From NCBI GenBank assembly GCA_033558025.1, contig JAUCEF010000010.1:273001-337000 (forward strand): a stretch of DNA of 64,000 nucleotides, written 5' to 3'. The notes below the pieces were generated by a model that was not told the origin of the DNA, did not search any database, and was given only the letters and a program-made list of their open reading frames with translations. A program made the translations under genes and the position numbers. Origin of the DNA: Phytophthora sp. 'mugwort' (taxonomy: Eukaryota; Oomycota; Peronosporomycetes; Peronosporales; Peronosporaceae). This document shows, piece by piece, positions 39,257-48,934 of this stretch (position 1 is its first letter; each line of letters opens with the position of its first letter).

Positions 39257-39586
39257 GCTTAGTATCTCTATCTATTAGTTGTGTGAATATGCATCAGTAT
39301 ACATGTTCCATTTCGAGAACAAGTCAGTTGTCCACAGTGGAGTACCGCCTTGAGCGACAACCGCCTATTCTTACAGCTAGTGCGACGTTATATTATGAGA
39401 AACCACCCTCTTACCACAGTCAGCGCAGTCGCCAAGAGCTTAGACGCGGTTGTCTGCTGAGAGCCACCTGGGCCCTTCCCGATTTGAACAAATGGGACGC
39501 TACGCATGACTCGCCCAGACCGGAACAGGTTTAAAAGGAGCCTGAAAATAGTGAAACCTTGTGTGTTACTTGCTCTCCCAGTGTGA

Positions 39587-39605
39587 CCCCCCCCCCCCCC
39601 CCCCC
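39587..39605 (+). repeat. C19 homopolymer
   Basis: Nineteen consecutive C residues about 65-85 bases upstream of the chosen ATG of membrane gene 1. Length is likely to vary between isolates and between sequencing reads. Because of this tract I reject the upstream in-frame start at 39561. Confidence 0.85.
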
Positions 39606-39608
39606 AGT

Positions 39609-39630
39609 GCCCATTTTCGGATCGAATTTT
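39609..39630 (+). promoter_or_regulatory. Candidate oomycete initiator (Inr-like)
   Basis: GCCCATTTTC followed by GGATCGAATTTT resembles the oomycete initiator pattern around TCATTY plus a downstream T-rich element. It is 42-63 bases upstream of ATG 39672, which fits the short 5' leaders known in oomycetes. No transcript data are available to confirm it. Confidence 0.35.
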
Positions 39631-39671
39631 GCGGTCAACAAGTGTCCGTCCGTCCGTCACCAGCTCTGAGA

Positions 39672-42005
39672 ATGACACAGCCGGATGCCCAGCCGAAGCC
39701 CGTGCCCGATCGCTCCACGGCGACCTGGTCAGCGCACTACTTTGAGCAGCAGAAGGCGCTCAAAGGGAAGCAAAAGCTCTCGAGTAAAGTGAGACCCGCC
39801 GCGATCGGTGCAGCCATCGCCGTGTTCGGCCGCATTGTACTCATGCCAGTGATGCTTCTCACAGTCTTTGGAGTCACGGGGTACCTCACGGACGGCACGT
39901 TCCTCATTGAGTACAAGGACAGCTACTTTGCTTACAGTCAAATGGATCTCGTCATGTCTGGAGGCTGCACACCGTGCCACACATACTGCAAGCGGGTAAT
40001 GCACCAGTTCTACGAGTTCAGAAAGGAGGCTCTTATGAGTAAACCAACATTTGAGGATCTGTACACTGCGACATCATGGGACTACAGTGTCTTAACTGAT
40101 GAAGAACTCGCACTGGCTGAACGACTAGAAGCAAGTGGAGCCATTTGCTCGGGAGGTGTCGATGAGTGGGGGTCTCCGCTCTCCATTATTACAGGAACGG
40201 CGGCTGAAGTGGTCGAGATCATTGAGATGATGAACTTGTCCGTGACGCCACTGGAACTCGCAGAAGCCAAGAAGGGCGTCGAATCAGCAGACAAATGTAT
40301 AACCCGATGGGCCGTCGAGAGTCATTTAAGGCTCTTCATGTTCCAGGCCGTTAAGAACAGCATCGACTACTCGTCCATCCCGGCGGCAGATTTCAACGTC
40401 TATCCGGAATATGCGGATTGTCGCCCTGCAGTGAATAACGAGGGCATTATTGGCGAGAGGTTGGCTTTGGCCACTGCTGGAGAAGACTTGGTAGCAGTAG
40501 TACCCGACATTTTAAAGCTCTTCCCGTTCAGTTTTAGTAGCAGTTTGCCAGAGATCTCACGGACATTGGAGACTACCAGTCCTACGATTTATCAAGTAAG
40601 TCATGTCAATCAGTCGCTATTCCGAGGATATTATGGAGGCTGTCGCGTACGGACAGTGAATATGACGGGGGTTTACATTGAAGACACGTGTGCGATCGTC
40701 AAACATTGGGCCAACTACGGCCTCATGCTACAAGCTCCCGATGATATCCCAGCTTGTACGACCGGCAGCGACAGTATCTGTATCCACAATTACTACAACT
40801 CGCTCTGGGAGTGGGTCACAGGCACAGACGAAACCCCAGGTCGCGCTCTTATGAAGATTAGTGTCTTTCGCAACCGATATGCTGATACTGTCGCACTTAG
40901 TATTCTTCCTGGGATGGTTATGGTGCAAATGCTGCTTATGGGGATCATCAGTCTGTACCAGATCATGTCCCACAAACAATCCGTCTTACTCACCCAGATC
41001 TGGGCTTATAGATGCCAGAATGGACGTATGCAAGTGCTTTATCTCGCTCAAGTGACGTACCATCTCATCTACAATTCCGACTTGTACTACGTCGGACTCG
41101 TCACCGGCACTTTGACGGTCGAATCAGTGGCCAATCTCACTTTCAGCTTCTTCATCTTCTCGTATGCTTTCATTAATCTGGCCAAAGCCCGGTCGGGAGA
41201 ACAGCAATTGGATCGGTACTTCCGTCTCACATGGGAAACCATGCAGATTATCATCACGACGGTCGTGGCGGTCTTGCTCTACTCGGTCCGATCCACGTCT
41301 TTGAGCTGGATCGTCGACTACAATGGCCACTTACTGCGTAAAACGACGACACTGGGCAAGAAATACTGCGGGCTCCGAGACTCGTGCTTCCTCATGAACG
41401 TCAACCTGGCGGTCGTCGTCGCTGTCATCTCGATGGCGCTCGGACTGGTCGCGCTCTCAGCGTCCTACTTTGTACAGAAACACTATGGCAAACGACTGGG
41501 CAACGTTGCCAAGACACCCGAGTCATACAAGAAGGTGGCCATCATGGCCAAAGGTGTGAATCGATACATTATCCACAATAGCAAGTCGACCAGCTTGACC
41601 AAAGTCACTCAAAAAGAAGAGCTGAAGCCTGCTGTGGATGACGCACCATCGCCACCACTCACAACGTTCGAGGAGCATTGTCTCGGCTCACCCTTTACGA
41701 GGTTGTTCAAAGACTGCGATGATTTTGCCTGTGTACAATACATGGGCAAGCGGTGTACCAGTGTCGAAGCTCTACTACTCACAGGTTACCTCTTCTACGG
41801 TCAACACGTGTACCAAGCTGGTTCTGTCGTCATGCTCTTACTCTCCCGGCTCATTCCTCGTAAATTACTTCGCACTTTTAACGTGCTCATCATCCGCTGG
41901 TACATGGACCCGGAGCACGGCACACTCACTCACGCTTTATCGTGCACGTGGTTTGCTGCTAGTGCCGAGAATTACAAGATCTCAGAGGCTACTCCAGTGG
42001 CTTGA
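39672..42005 (+). CDS. Multi-pass membrane protein, family copy 1
   Basis: Encodes 777 residues. The ATG at 39672 is chosen because the frame upstream runs through the C19 tract and the protein then starts just before the family's conserved W-S-x2-YFEQQK motif. Layout: cytosolic N-terminus, membrane span at about 44-72, a large extracytoplasmic region to about 400 with conserved cysteines (GGCTPCHTYC, GAICSGGVDEWGSP, GGCRVRTVN, IEDTC, IHNYYNSLWEW), then further spans near 404-430, 452-505, 522-542 and 577-602. A conserved C-terminal domain (TTFEEHCLGSPFTRLFKDCDD ... SCTWFAASAENYK) ends in EATPVA. I do not recognise the family and assign no function. It converges with copy 2; their stops are 105 bases apart. 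Confidence 0.85.
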   Translation: MTQPDAQPKPVPDRSTATWSAHYFEQQKALKGKQKLSSKVRPAAIGAAIAVFGRIVLMPVMLLTVFGVTGYLTDGTFLIEYKDSYFAYSQMDLVMSGGCTPCHTYCKRVMHQFYEFRKEALMSKPTFEDLYTATSWDYSVLTDEELALAERLEASGAICSGGVDEWGSPLSIITGTAAEVVEIIEMMNLSVTPLELAEAKKGVESADKCITRWAVESHLRLFMFQAVKNSIDYSSIPAADFNVYPEYADCRPAVNNEGIIGERLALATAGEDLVAVVPDILKLFPFSFSSSLPEISRTLETTSPTIYQVSHVNQSLFRGYYGGCRVRTVNMTGVYIEDTCAIVKHWANYGLMLQAPDDIPACTTGSDSICIHNYYNSLWEWVTGTDETPGRALMKISVFRNRYADTVALSILPGMVMVQMLLMGIISLYQIMSHKQSVLLTQIWAYRCQNGRMQVLYLAQVTYHLIYNSDLYYVGLVTGTLTVESVANLTFSFFIFSYAFINLAKARSGEQQLDRYFRLTWETMQIIITTVVAVLLYSVRSTSLSWIVDYNGHLLRKTTTLGKKYCGLRDSCFLMNVNLAVVVAVISMALGLVALSASYFVQKHYGKRLGNVAKTPESYKKVAIMAKGVNRYIIHNSKSTSLTKVTQKEELKPAVDDAPSPPLTTFEEHCLGSPFTRLFKDCDDFACVQYMGKRCTSVEALLLTGYLFYGQHVYQAGSVVMLLLSRLIPRKLLRTFNVLIIRWYMDPEHGTLTHALSCTWFAASAENYKISEATPVA

Positions 42006-42110
42006 ACAACGTAAGCTTTTATCTACTTGAGAATGACTTTAAACTATTCTTCTCTTGAGATAGTGGCAAAGGTTTAATCATTACGATGTACTACTCGAAG
42101 TATTAGTTCT

Positions 42111-44468
42111 CTATGATACGGGAGTAGCTTCCGAGAGTTTGTAGTTTTCATTGCTCGCATGGTACCAGGTACACGACAGCGCGTGTGAGAGGGATCCGTC
42201 TTCCGGGTCCATATGCCAGCGGATGAGTAAGACGTTGAACGTACGCAGCGCCTTACGAGGGATAAGTCGCGCTAGCAACAGCAACACAACCGAACCAGCC
42301 TGGTAGATATTCTGGCCGTAAAAGAGATAACCCGTGAGCAACAATGCCTCGACCGTCGTACACCGCTTGCCTCCGAACGTCACGTAGGCGAAATCGTCGC
42401 AGTCTTTGAACAGCTTCGTGAATGGACAGCCCAAGCAATGCTGTTCAAACGTCGTGAGCACCTGGTTCTGGCTCCCGTCTTTCGTCTCGTTCGACTGCGC
42501 TGTCTTTGTGGGGATCACGACGACACCCGGTCGACTTAAATCCCGCACAACGTACAAGGACGAGGTGCGTCGAGACATGGAGGACGCGAAACTCTGGAGC
42601 GTCTCCCAGTGTTTACTACGTTTCTGGATGATGAACGACAGACCGAATGCCATGAGACCTAAAGCCGTCGAGACGAAGAGCACGACAATGGCCAAGTTAA
42701 CTGTCATGAGGATGCACGAGTCGTTGAGTTTGCAGTACTTGGCCCCACGTGTCGTCGTCTTCCGCAAGAGTTCGCCGTTCCAGTCCACCACAAACGACAG
42801 TGACGTCTCCTTGGCTGACAAGAGCAAGGCCGCGACACAAGGCGTGATGACGATCTGCATCGTCTCCCACGTTAACCGGAAGTGACGATCCAATTGCTGC
42901 TCTCCCGAACGCGCTTTAAGCAGGTTAATGTACGTGTATGAGAAAACAAAAAAGCTAAACGTGAGGTTAGCCACGGATTCCAACGATAACGTGCCCGTCG
43001 CGAGCCCCAAGTAGTACAAATCCGAGCTAAACGCCAAATGATACGTCACTTGAGCCAGATACACGACCTGCATCCGCCCGTTTTGACATCGATAGGCCCA
43101 GATCTGCGTCAGTAGCACCGAGCGCCTGTGTGACATAATCTGGTACAAACTAATGATCCCCATAAGCATCATTTGTACCATGACCATTCCCGGTAAGATG
43201 CTAAGTGCAATGGTATCTGCATAACGATTGCGAAAGACATTGATATACTCTGCGATTCGTCCTGGAACACTCGTGTCGATCTCACTAATCCATTCCCATA
43301 ACGAGTTGTAGTAGTTATGGACACAGACATTGGTCGTACTACACACTGGAATATCATCTGGAGTCTGGATCATGAGTCCGTACGTCTCCCATCGCTTGAT
43401 TGGACTGCACGTGTCTTCAATAAACACTCCCGTCGTATTCACAGCACGCACGCGACAGCCCGCATAATACGCTCGAAATAACGCTTGTATCACAGTCGTC
43501 GCGACGTGTTTCGTGTTGTGTGCTGCCATCTCGCGTGATACAGGTGGTAAACTACTGGTAAAGCTGTACGGGAACTGCTTCAAGAGCTCCGGTACGACCG
43601 CAAGGAGGTCCTCACCGTGTGTACTTAACACGAGCTTGGAACCGATGAGATTCTCGTTCGAAACTAGTGGTCGACACTCGGTGAATTCAGGAAAAACATT
43701 GAAATCTGCTGCGGGGATTGAGGAATACTCGGCACTGTTCTTCACCGTCTGGAACTGGAACAAGTGGATCAATGCGATAATGGCCCATTGCGTGACACAT
43801 GCGTCCTTCTGCTTGACACCTAGTTTAAGTTCTGCGATCATCTGTGGCGCGATAGAAATGTTTAAGACAGTGATGACTTGCAGTAGCTCAGCGGCAGAGG
43901 TGGTGACTACCGTGTTGGGAGAGCCCCATTCATTCACGCCGCCAGTACAGATGGCTCCATTCACGTCCAGTGTATCCCCTAACGCGACAGCCTCAGCACT
44001 GAGCACACTGTAATTCCACGACGTTGCTGTGTACAGATCTTCAAACATAGGTTTACTCATAAGCGCTTCGTGACTGAACTCGTGTAGTAGGAACAAAGCC
44101 CGTCGACATGGGATATGACACTTAGTACAGCCGCCAGTCATAACGAGATCCTTCTCATTAAAAGCAAAATAACTGTCCTTGGACTCGATGAAGAACGTGG
44201 CGCTATTGAGATAATTCGTGCAGGTAAAAATGAGGATCAAGAGCACAGGAGCGACTATGATCCGTCCTATGACGGCGAGAGCAGCGCCAAGAACTTGCGG
44301 TCCGAATCGTCGTCGTTGATGGTGTCTCGTCTGGTTCCTCTTTCGCTGTTCAAAGTACGCAGTCGCCCACGTCGAGTCTTGTTGCTCGATCATCGTCGTA
44401 TCTTCATGCTCGGTCGTTTCTGTTGCAACGCCACTTGGAGCTGCTATAGAATGAACAGAGTCTCGCAT
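42111..44468 (-). CDS. Multi-pass membrane protein, family copy 2
   Basis: Encodes 785 residues. The open frame extends to 44525, but its first codon there is GTG; the first ATG is at 44468, which I use. Same layout as copy 1: W-A-T-A-YFEQRK near the N-terminus, a first span (IGRIIVAPVLLILIFTCTNY), an extracytoplasmic cysteine-rich domain (GGCTKCHIPCRR, GAICTGGVNEWGSP, AGCRVRAVN, VCVHNYYNSLWEW), several C-terminal spans, and an end in EATPVS. GGVNEWGSPN and RRAL/F features group it with copy 4 rather than copy 1. It faces copy 3 across a 423-base divergent spacer. Function unknown. Confidence 0.85.
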   Translation of the reverse strand: MRDSVHSIAAPSGVATETTEHEDTTMIEQQDSTWATAYFEQRKRNQTRHHQRRRFGPQVLGAALAVIGRIIVAPVLLILIFTCTNYLNSATFFIESKDSYFAFNEKDLVMTGGCTKCHIPCRRALFLLHEFSHEALMSKPMFEDLYTATSWNYSVLSAEAVALGDTLDVNGAICTGGVNEWGSPNTVVTTSAAELLQVITVLNISIAPQMIAELKLGVKQKDACVTQWAIIALIHLFQFQTVKNSAEYSSIPAADFNVFPEFTECRPLVSNENLIGSKLVLSTHGEDLLAVVPELLKQFPYSFTSSLPPVSREMAAHNTKHVATTVIQALFRAYYAGCRVRAVNTTGVFIEDTCSPIKRWETYGLMIQTPDDIPVCSTTNVCVHNYYNSLWEWISEIDTSVPGRIAEYINVFRNRYADTIALSILPGMVMVQMMLMGIISLYQIMSHRRSVLLTQIWAYRCQNGRMQVVYLAQVTYHLAFSSDLYYLGLATGTLSLESVANLTFSFFVFSYTYINLLKARSGEQQLDRHFRLTWETMQIVITPCVAALLLSAKETSLSFVVDWNGELLRKTTTRGAKYCKLNDSCILMTVNLAIVVLFVSTALGLMAFGLSFIIQKRSKHWETLQSFASSMSRRTSSLYVVRDLSRPGVVVIPTKTAQSNETKDGSQNQVLTTFEQHCLGCPFTKLFKDCDDFAYVTFGGKRCTTVEALLLTGYLFYGQNIYQAGSVVLLLLARLIPRKALRTFNVLLIRWHMDPEDGSLSHALSCTWYHASNENYKLSEATPVS

Positions 44469-44891
44469 CTCGAAGCTTGTTAGGTACCGTAAGCGAGCTC
44501 GAGTCGTCAATGGAGAATATGCCACACTCTACTCACTCAAGTACCGTCTTGTTGGATATTTTGAGAAACTTCTTATCGAGGTAGTTGGTTTTGGCCACAT
44601 GGAGTAAGAAACCGAGGTCTGTGGTGGCAGTTTGGTGACAAAATAGACATATCATTCAGCCGTCGCTCGTCTGGTCGGACAGCCAAGCCAAAAAAAAAAA
44701 TAGACAATGGACCTGAGGAAAAACGTCTGGCCACGCGTCGACGAATTTCTACTTCTGATCAGCGTTTGTGCTGTGTACCAGCTCGTAAGTGGACACAGTA
44801 GCTCAGCTACAGCTCGAGTTTAAGTGCCTCACTGCTCTAAACGAGCGTCGAGGTCTTCATCCCCTCAGGTCTTAAGGCTGTATGAAGGTCT
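44469..44891. promoter_or_regulatory. Divergent promoter region between copies 2 and 3
   Basis: It must drive both genes. It contains a run of ten A residues near 44,691-44,700, and ATCATTCAGCC at 44,651, an initiator-like TCATTC 55 bases before an ATG at 44,707. A 26-codon open stretch 44,707-44,784 followed by GTAAGT could be a first exon of copy 3 (see findings). Confidence 0.4.
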
Positions 44892-47606
44892 ATGGCCTCC
44901 TGGACGCAGCCAGCAACGAAAACTTCTCAACATTCGACTCGAACGTGCTCATTTCGACGTGAATCCGTTCTCCGGAGCCCCACCTTGGCCGCTCTCAACG
45001 CGGAGACGTCGACACGACCGACGCCGTTCTTAGAGAGCTCTCCATCTTCGCTCGACACGTCTCCTAACTCGCCTCGAACACGATCGTTTCTCCGAAATTC
45101 CTTCTTCCAGAGCCTCAAATTGACCGAGAATTCGTGTCCAAACGGGAATATATTCGTTCGAACCGCGTCATCTAAAGAACAAGAGACAGAGTCGAGTCGG
45201 AAGCGTTCATTCGTGCACGAATCCTTCTCAAAGGCCAAAGCCTGGCGACGAACAAGTACCATTCGATCACAACGAACAGATTCGACCTGGTCTTTGTCAT
45301 ATTACGACCAAGAACGCGAACGAAAGAGGACAAGCGAGCGATGGTATCGTCAGATCCGCCCAGCTTCAATCGGGGCGTGTCTTGCGATCTGGGGCCGGAT
45401 TTGTGTCGCCCCACTGCTAATGTTGTTTGTCTTTGTATTCACAGCTTATCTCACAACAGGGACGTTCCTCATTGAGGCTAAAGACAGTTATTTCGCGTTT
45501 AGTGAGATGGATCTCGTCATGTCAGGCGGCTGTACGCCGTGTCATATCGAATGCAAAAAAGTGCTGCATCAAATGGCCACGTTTGAACACGAAGCGCTTA
45601 TGAGCAAACCCACATTTGAGGATTTGTATACGGCTACGTCTTGGGACTATACTCTCATTGGTGCAGAAGGACTCGCGTTAGCTGCACGACTAGAAGCAAG
45701 TGGTGCGATTTGTTCGGGTGGTGTGGATGAGTGGGGGTCTCCTCTTTCTATTATCACGGGAGAAGCTCAAGAAATTGTGGAAATCATTGAAACTCTTCAA
45801 CTTTCCATCCCACCACAACAGATCATGGAAGCTAAAAAAGGCATTGAATTCCAAGCGAAATGTGAGACGAAATGGGCAGTTGAAGGTCATCTTCGTCTCT
45901 TTAAGTTCCAAGCAGTTAAGAACAGTGTCGAGTATTCCTCGATCCCTGCTGCAGACTTTAACGTCTTCCCAGAGTACACCGAGTGTCGTCCTGAGGTGTC
46001 GAACGAGGACGTCGTGGGAGAAAAACTGGCGTTAGCGACTGGAGGCGAAGACCCGGTGCTGGTAGTGCCCGATCTGCTGAAATTATTCCCGTATGGCTTC
46101 ACGAGTAGTATCCCCCCCGTCTCTCGCGTCGTTATGACGTCTAGCCCCACAGTTTATGCCGCGAAGAGCGTCACCCAGTCATTGTTTCGAGCATATTATA
46201 GTGGCTGTCGAGTGCATACAGTCAACACGACGGGGATTTACGTGGAAGACACGTGCACTTTGTCGAAACGATGGCAAAATTACGGTCTCATGTTGCAAGC
46301 TCCCGATGATATCCCAGTGTGTAGTACTGGACGGGGTAGTATTTGTATCCACAATTACTATAATTCGCTTTGGGAGTGGGTCACAGGCACGGATGATATT
46401 CCTGGACGTGCTCTTATGAAGATTAGTGTCTTTCGGAATCGTTATGCTGATACTGTCGCACTTAGTGTGCTTCCTGGGATGGTGGTGCTTCAGATGCTGC
46501 TCATGGGGATGATTAGTTTGTACCAAGTTATGTCCCACAAACGATCAGTACTACTAACCCAGATTTGGGCATATCGGTGCCAGAATGGACGCATGCAAGT
46601 GCTCTATCTCGCGCAAGTGACGTACCATTTAGCTCACAATTCAGACACGTATTACTTGGGACTTGTCACGGGAACGCTCACAGTCGAGTCATTGGCAAAT
46701 CTCGCCTTTAGTTTCTTTGCCTTGTCCTACTCGTTCATTAACTTGCTTAAAGCTCGTTCCGGTGTGCAAAAACTCGATCGGCATTTTCGACTCACGTGGG
46801 AAATCATGCAGGTCGTCATAACGACTGGGGTCGCCTCGGCTCTGTATTCGTCCTACCTCACGTCTTTGCCCTGGATCGTCGACTATAACGGCAAACTGCT
46901 GCGCAAGACCACAGTGGAAGGTGCGAAATACTGCGGATTAAACGATTCCTGTATCGTTATGCGGCTTAATCTGGCCGTTATGACGGTCATTGCCTCGACT
47001 TTACTTGGTCTTATCGCACTCTCAGCTTCGTACATGGTACAAAAGTACAGCCGTCCGTGGAAACACTTGAGCCACTCCCTGTCTCGTATTCGACTCGCTA
47101 GTCGCGTCAGGAGTTTGAGTGCAGCCCCACAGACGGCGCTCCAGAGAGTCGCAAAAGGTCGAGCACCTCATATCGCCGTTATGCCGCGAGCTCGGTTCGC
47201 TATCCACGGACACAAGGACAAGCGCGTGGGTCCTGCAGATCACCAGGTCACTACCAGTCGCACCACGTTTGAGGAATATTGTCTTGGCTCGGAATTCACG
47301 AAACTTTTCACGGATTGTGACGATTTCGCCTATGTGACGTTCCTGAACAAGCGTTGTACGAGCGTGGAGGCGCTTTTACTCACTGGATACTTATTCTACG
47401 GTAAACATGTATATCAGGCACCGTCAGTGGTGTTGCTGCTACTGGCCAGACTCTTCCCACCGAAATTCCTGCGTACGTTCAACATCCTCTTACTGCGCTG
47501 GTGGGTGCATCCGGATCATGGTATACTCACACACACACTGTCCTGTACTTGGTACACGGCCAGTGAAGAAAACTATTGGATTTCGGAGGCCACGCCGATT
47601 TCGTGA
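44892..47606 (+). CDS. Multi-pass membrane protein, family copy 3
   Basis: Encodes 904 residues from ATG 44892, with an in-frame TGA just upstream at 44883. It has an N-terminal extension of about 115 residues, rich in Ser, Thr and Arg, that the other copies lack. After that come the family features: WSLSYYDQERE, a first span (IWGRICVAPLLMLFVFVFTAY), a cysteine-rich extracytoplasmic region (GGCTPCHIEC, GAICSGGVDEWGSPLSIITG, SGCRVHTVN, IHNYYNSLWEW), the C-terminal spans, and an end in EATPIS. Details such as CSGGVDEWGSPLSII group it with copy 1. The start could instead lie in an upstream exon at 44,707 joined at 44,910, which would shorten the extension only slightly. Function unknown. Confidence 0.8.
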   Translation: MASWTQPATKTSQHSTRTCSFRRESVLRSPTLAALNAETSTRPTPFLESSPSSLDTSPNSPRTRSFLRNSFFQSLKLTENSCPNGNIFVRTASSKEQETESSRKRSFVHESFSKAKAWRRTSTIRSQRTDSTWSLSYYDQERERKRTSERWYRQIRPASIGACLAIWGRICVAPLLMLFVFVFTAYLTTGTFLIEAKDSYFAFSEMDLVMSGGCTPCHIECKKVLHQMATFEHEALMSKPTFEDLYTATSWDYTLIGAEGLALAARLEASGAICSGGVDEWGSPLSIITGEAQEIVEIIETLQLSIPPQQIMEAKKGIEFQAKCETKWAVEGHLRLFKFQAVKNSVEYSSIPAADFNVFPEYTECRPEVSNEDVVGEKLALATGGEDPVLVVPDLLKLFPYGFTSSIPPVSRVVMTSSPTVYAAKSVTQSLFRAYYSGCRVHTVNTTGIYVEDTCTLSKRWQNYGLMLQAPDDIPVCSTGRGSICIHNYYNSLWEWVTGTDDIPGRALMKISVFRNRYADTVALSVLPGMVVLQMLLMGMISLYQVMSHKRSVLLTQIWAYRCQNGRMQVLYLAQVTYHLAHNSDTYYLGLVTGTLTVESLANLAFSFFALSYSFINLLKARSGVQKLDRHFRLTWEIMQVVITTGVASALYSSYLTSLPWIVDYNGKLLRKTTVEGAKYCGLNDSCIVMRLNLAVMTVIASTLLGLIALSASYMVQKYSRPWKHLSHSLSRIRLASRVRSLSAAPQTALQRVAKGRAPHIAVMPRARFAIHGHKDKRVGPADHQVTTSRTTFEEYCLGSEFTKLFTDCDDFAYVTFLNKRCTSVEALLLTGYLFYGKHVYQAPSVVLLLLARLFPPKFLRTFNILLLRWWVHPDHGILTHTLSCTWYTASEENYWISEATPIS

Positions 47607-48253
47607 TTAAAGCAGAGCGATAATCACAGTTTCGCCTATTGTCCACTCATGGGGTATTCTTCGTGTTGAGCGGATACTAGTAGTAGAGTGTATACATGCT
47701 GACAAATACACGTCTTCGAGTTTTACTTCGTTTTGTCGTATAGTACTACTATATGATTACGCTCTATACGTGGTACTACTCGGAGTAGCTTTTGCAAATA
47801 TGCTTGAGCTACTGTAGTAATAGATGACTACCCAGCTATTAATACTAAAGCATTGATGAATCGAATCATTACAACAAAGGTAATAAATGAGACAGCGTTA
47901 CAATAGAATACTAATGGGGGGAGCAGAATTAGTTTTTCCGTGGTATTTTTTGGCTGAAATGACCACCAATTTTTATCACCACTCGACATAACATTTTGAG
48001 ACATGTTCAGCTGTTTAAGCGAACCATTTCACAGATGACCGACCTTCTTGAAATGGTAAATCATCCGCAACGGCAACTTTCCCCTCAGTCTTGGATTTTC
48101 TTCACCAGCGCGCACTTGGAAAGCAAGTCAACCCAGGCATCAAACTTACTCGCGCCCCCGCGCAGCAGATACGGATGTTGATGTAGCTCTCGCCGCCTGC
48201 GCCTTGGCTGCACACACGTCTAAGCGCACGCTGATCTATCTTTCTAGCGAAGG
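47607..48253. other. Intergenic, no gene seen
   Basis: AT-rich sequence downstream of copy 3. It contains TACTACTCGGAGTAG near 47,773, similar to a motif in the 3' spacer between copies 1 and 2 (near 42,090). The small frame at 47,996-48,181 has no recognisable content. Confidence 0.5.
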
Positions 48254-48934
48254 ATGAGCACCGACGCTAAGGAAGCCGAGAAGACCAAGGTCCATCTGAC
48301 GCGTGAAGACTACCTGATTATTGTATGCATTACCAGAACGAAGAATTTGGATTCCCCGCTTGTAGGTTAGTAAACCTGCGACTTATCCATCCTTTTGAAC
48401 GTGGGTAGATAGAAAACGAGAGTCCCCTAACTGGTAAATCAACATATTTTCCGTCCTTCCTTTCTGAATATTGTATGCATCCCGTTATTTGGTCAATATC
48501 TGGTGACTACAGCTCTTGCTCAAGACTGCGTACATCGCCCAGCGGATAGCCTTTGCAAATCCAGCAACAACGTTTTGTCAGTGAAATCTCCCCAGGATTC
48601 AGAGATACACGACGCGATGTCAACATGTTTCGCTGCAATCAGGACGAAGGTCACGTTGGATGCCTTCTCCTGGGTACGCCTACTTCTTCTTTTTTTTTTT
48701 GTGCTACCTCTTGTATCTCCTTTCTCTCAACCTCTGGAATCTCCCCTTCGAGTTTCTGTAGTTCGCGGCTCACGGTGTTTCCAGCAGCCAGGTATTTTAA
48801 TAGATGACATTTATGGACATAATCGACAGCAACGCGAGAGAAGCCCTTTGACTTTTTGCCGCTTCCTTGGTGCGAGGTCTACCCCTGGCGTTTTCAAAAA
48901 TGCTGCCAGGCCGTCCGCGCAGAGAAGTCTATAA
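48254..48934 (+). pseudogene. Possible transposon-accessory gene fragment interrupted by an insertion
   Basis: From ATG 48254 the frame reads MSTDAKEAEKTKVHLTREDY and LIIV. The HLTREDYLIIV segment resembles the start of SANT/Myb-like accessory proteins common in oomycete transposons, from memory. The frame stops at 48370 inside a 139-bp insert flanked by 11-bp direct repeats. If the insert is ignored, the same frame continues from 48,470 to 48,934 without a stop. The continuation has no motif I know, so the identity is weak. The stretch could also be a chance open frame. Confidence 0.3.
48331..48469. mobile_element. 139-bp insertion flanked by 11-bp direct repeats
   Basis: ATTGTATGCAT occurs at 48,320-48,330 and again at 48,470-48,480. 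The enclosed 139 bp have weakly inverted ends (CAGAACGAAG near the left end, CTTCCTTTCTG near the right). Direct repeats of 9-11 bp are typical of Mutator-like elements. Chance or an unrelated duplication is not excluded. Confidence 0.4.

Larger units (their letters stand above)
39257..39671. other. Intergenic spacer between the giant gene and membrane gene 1
   Basis: This 415-base spacer holds the 3' UTR of the giant gene and the promoter of the first membrane-protein gene. It includes a run of 19 C residues and a candidate initiator. No other coding sequence is supported. Confidence 0.6.

Noticed and set aside
39561..39671. Longer N-terminus for membrane copy 1
   Set aside because: It would read through the C19 tract as a polyproline run, and the paralogues have nothing like it. 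ATG 39672 fits the family start.
44469..44525. Longer N-terminus for membrane copy 2
   Set aside because: It begins with GTG; the first ATG is 44468.
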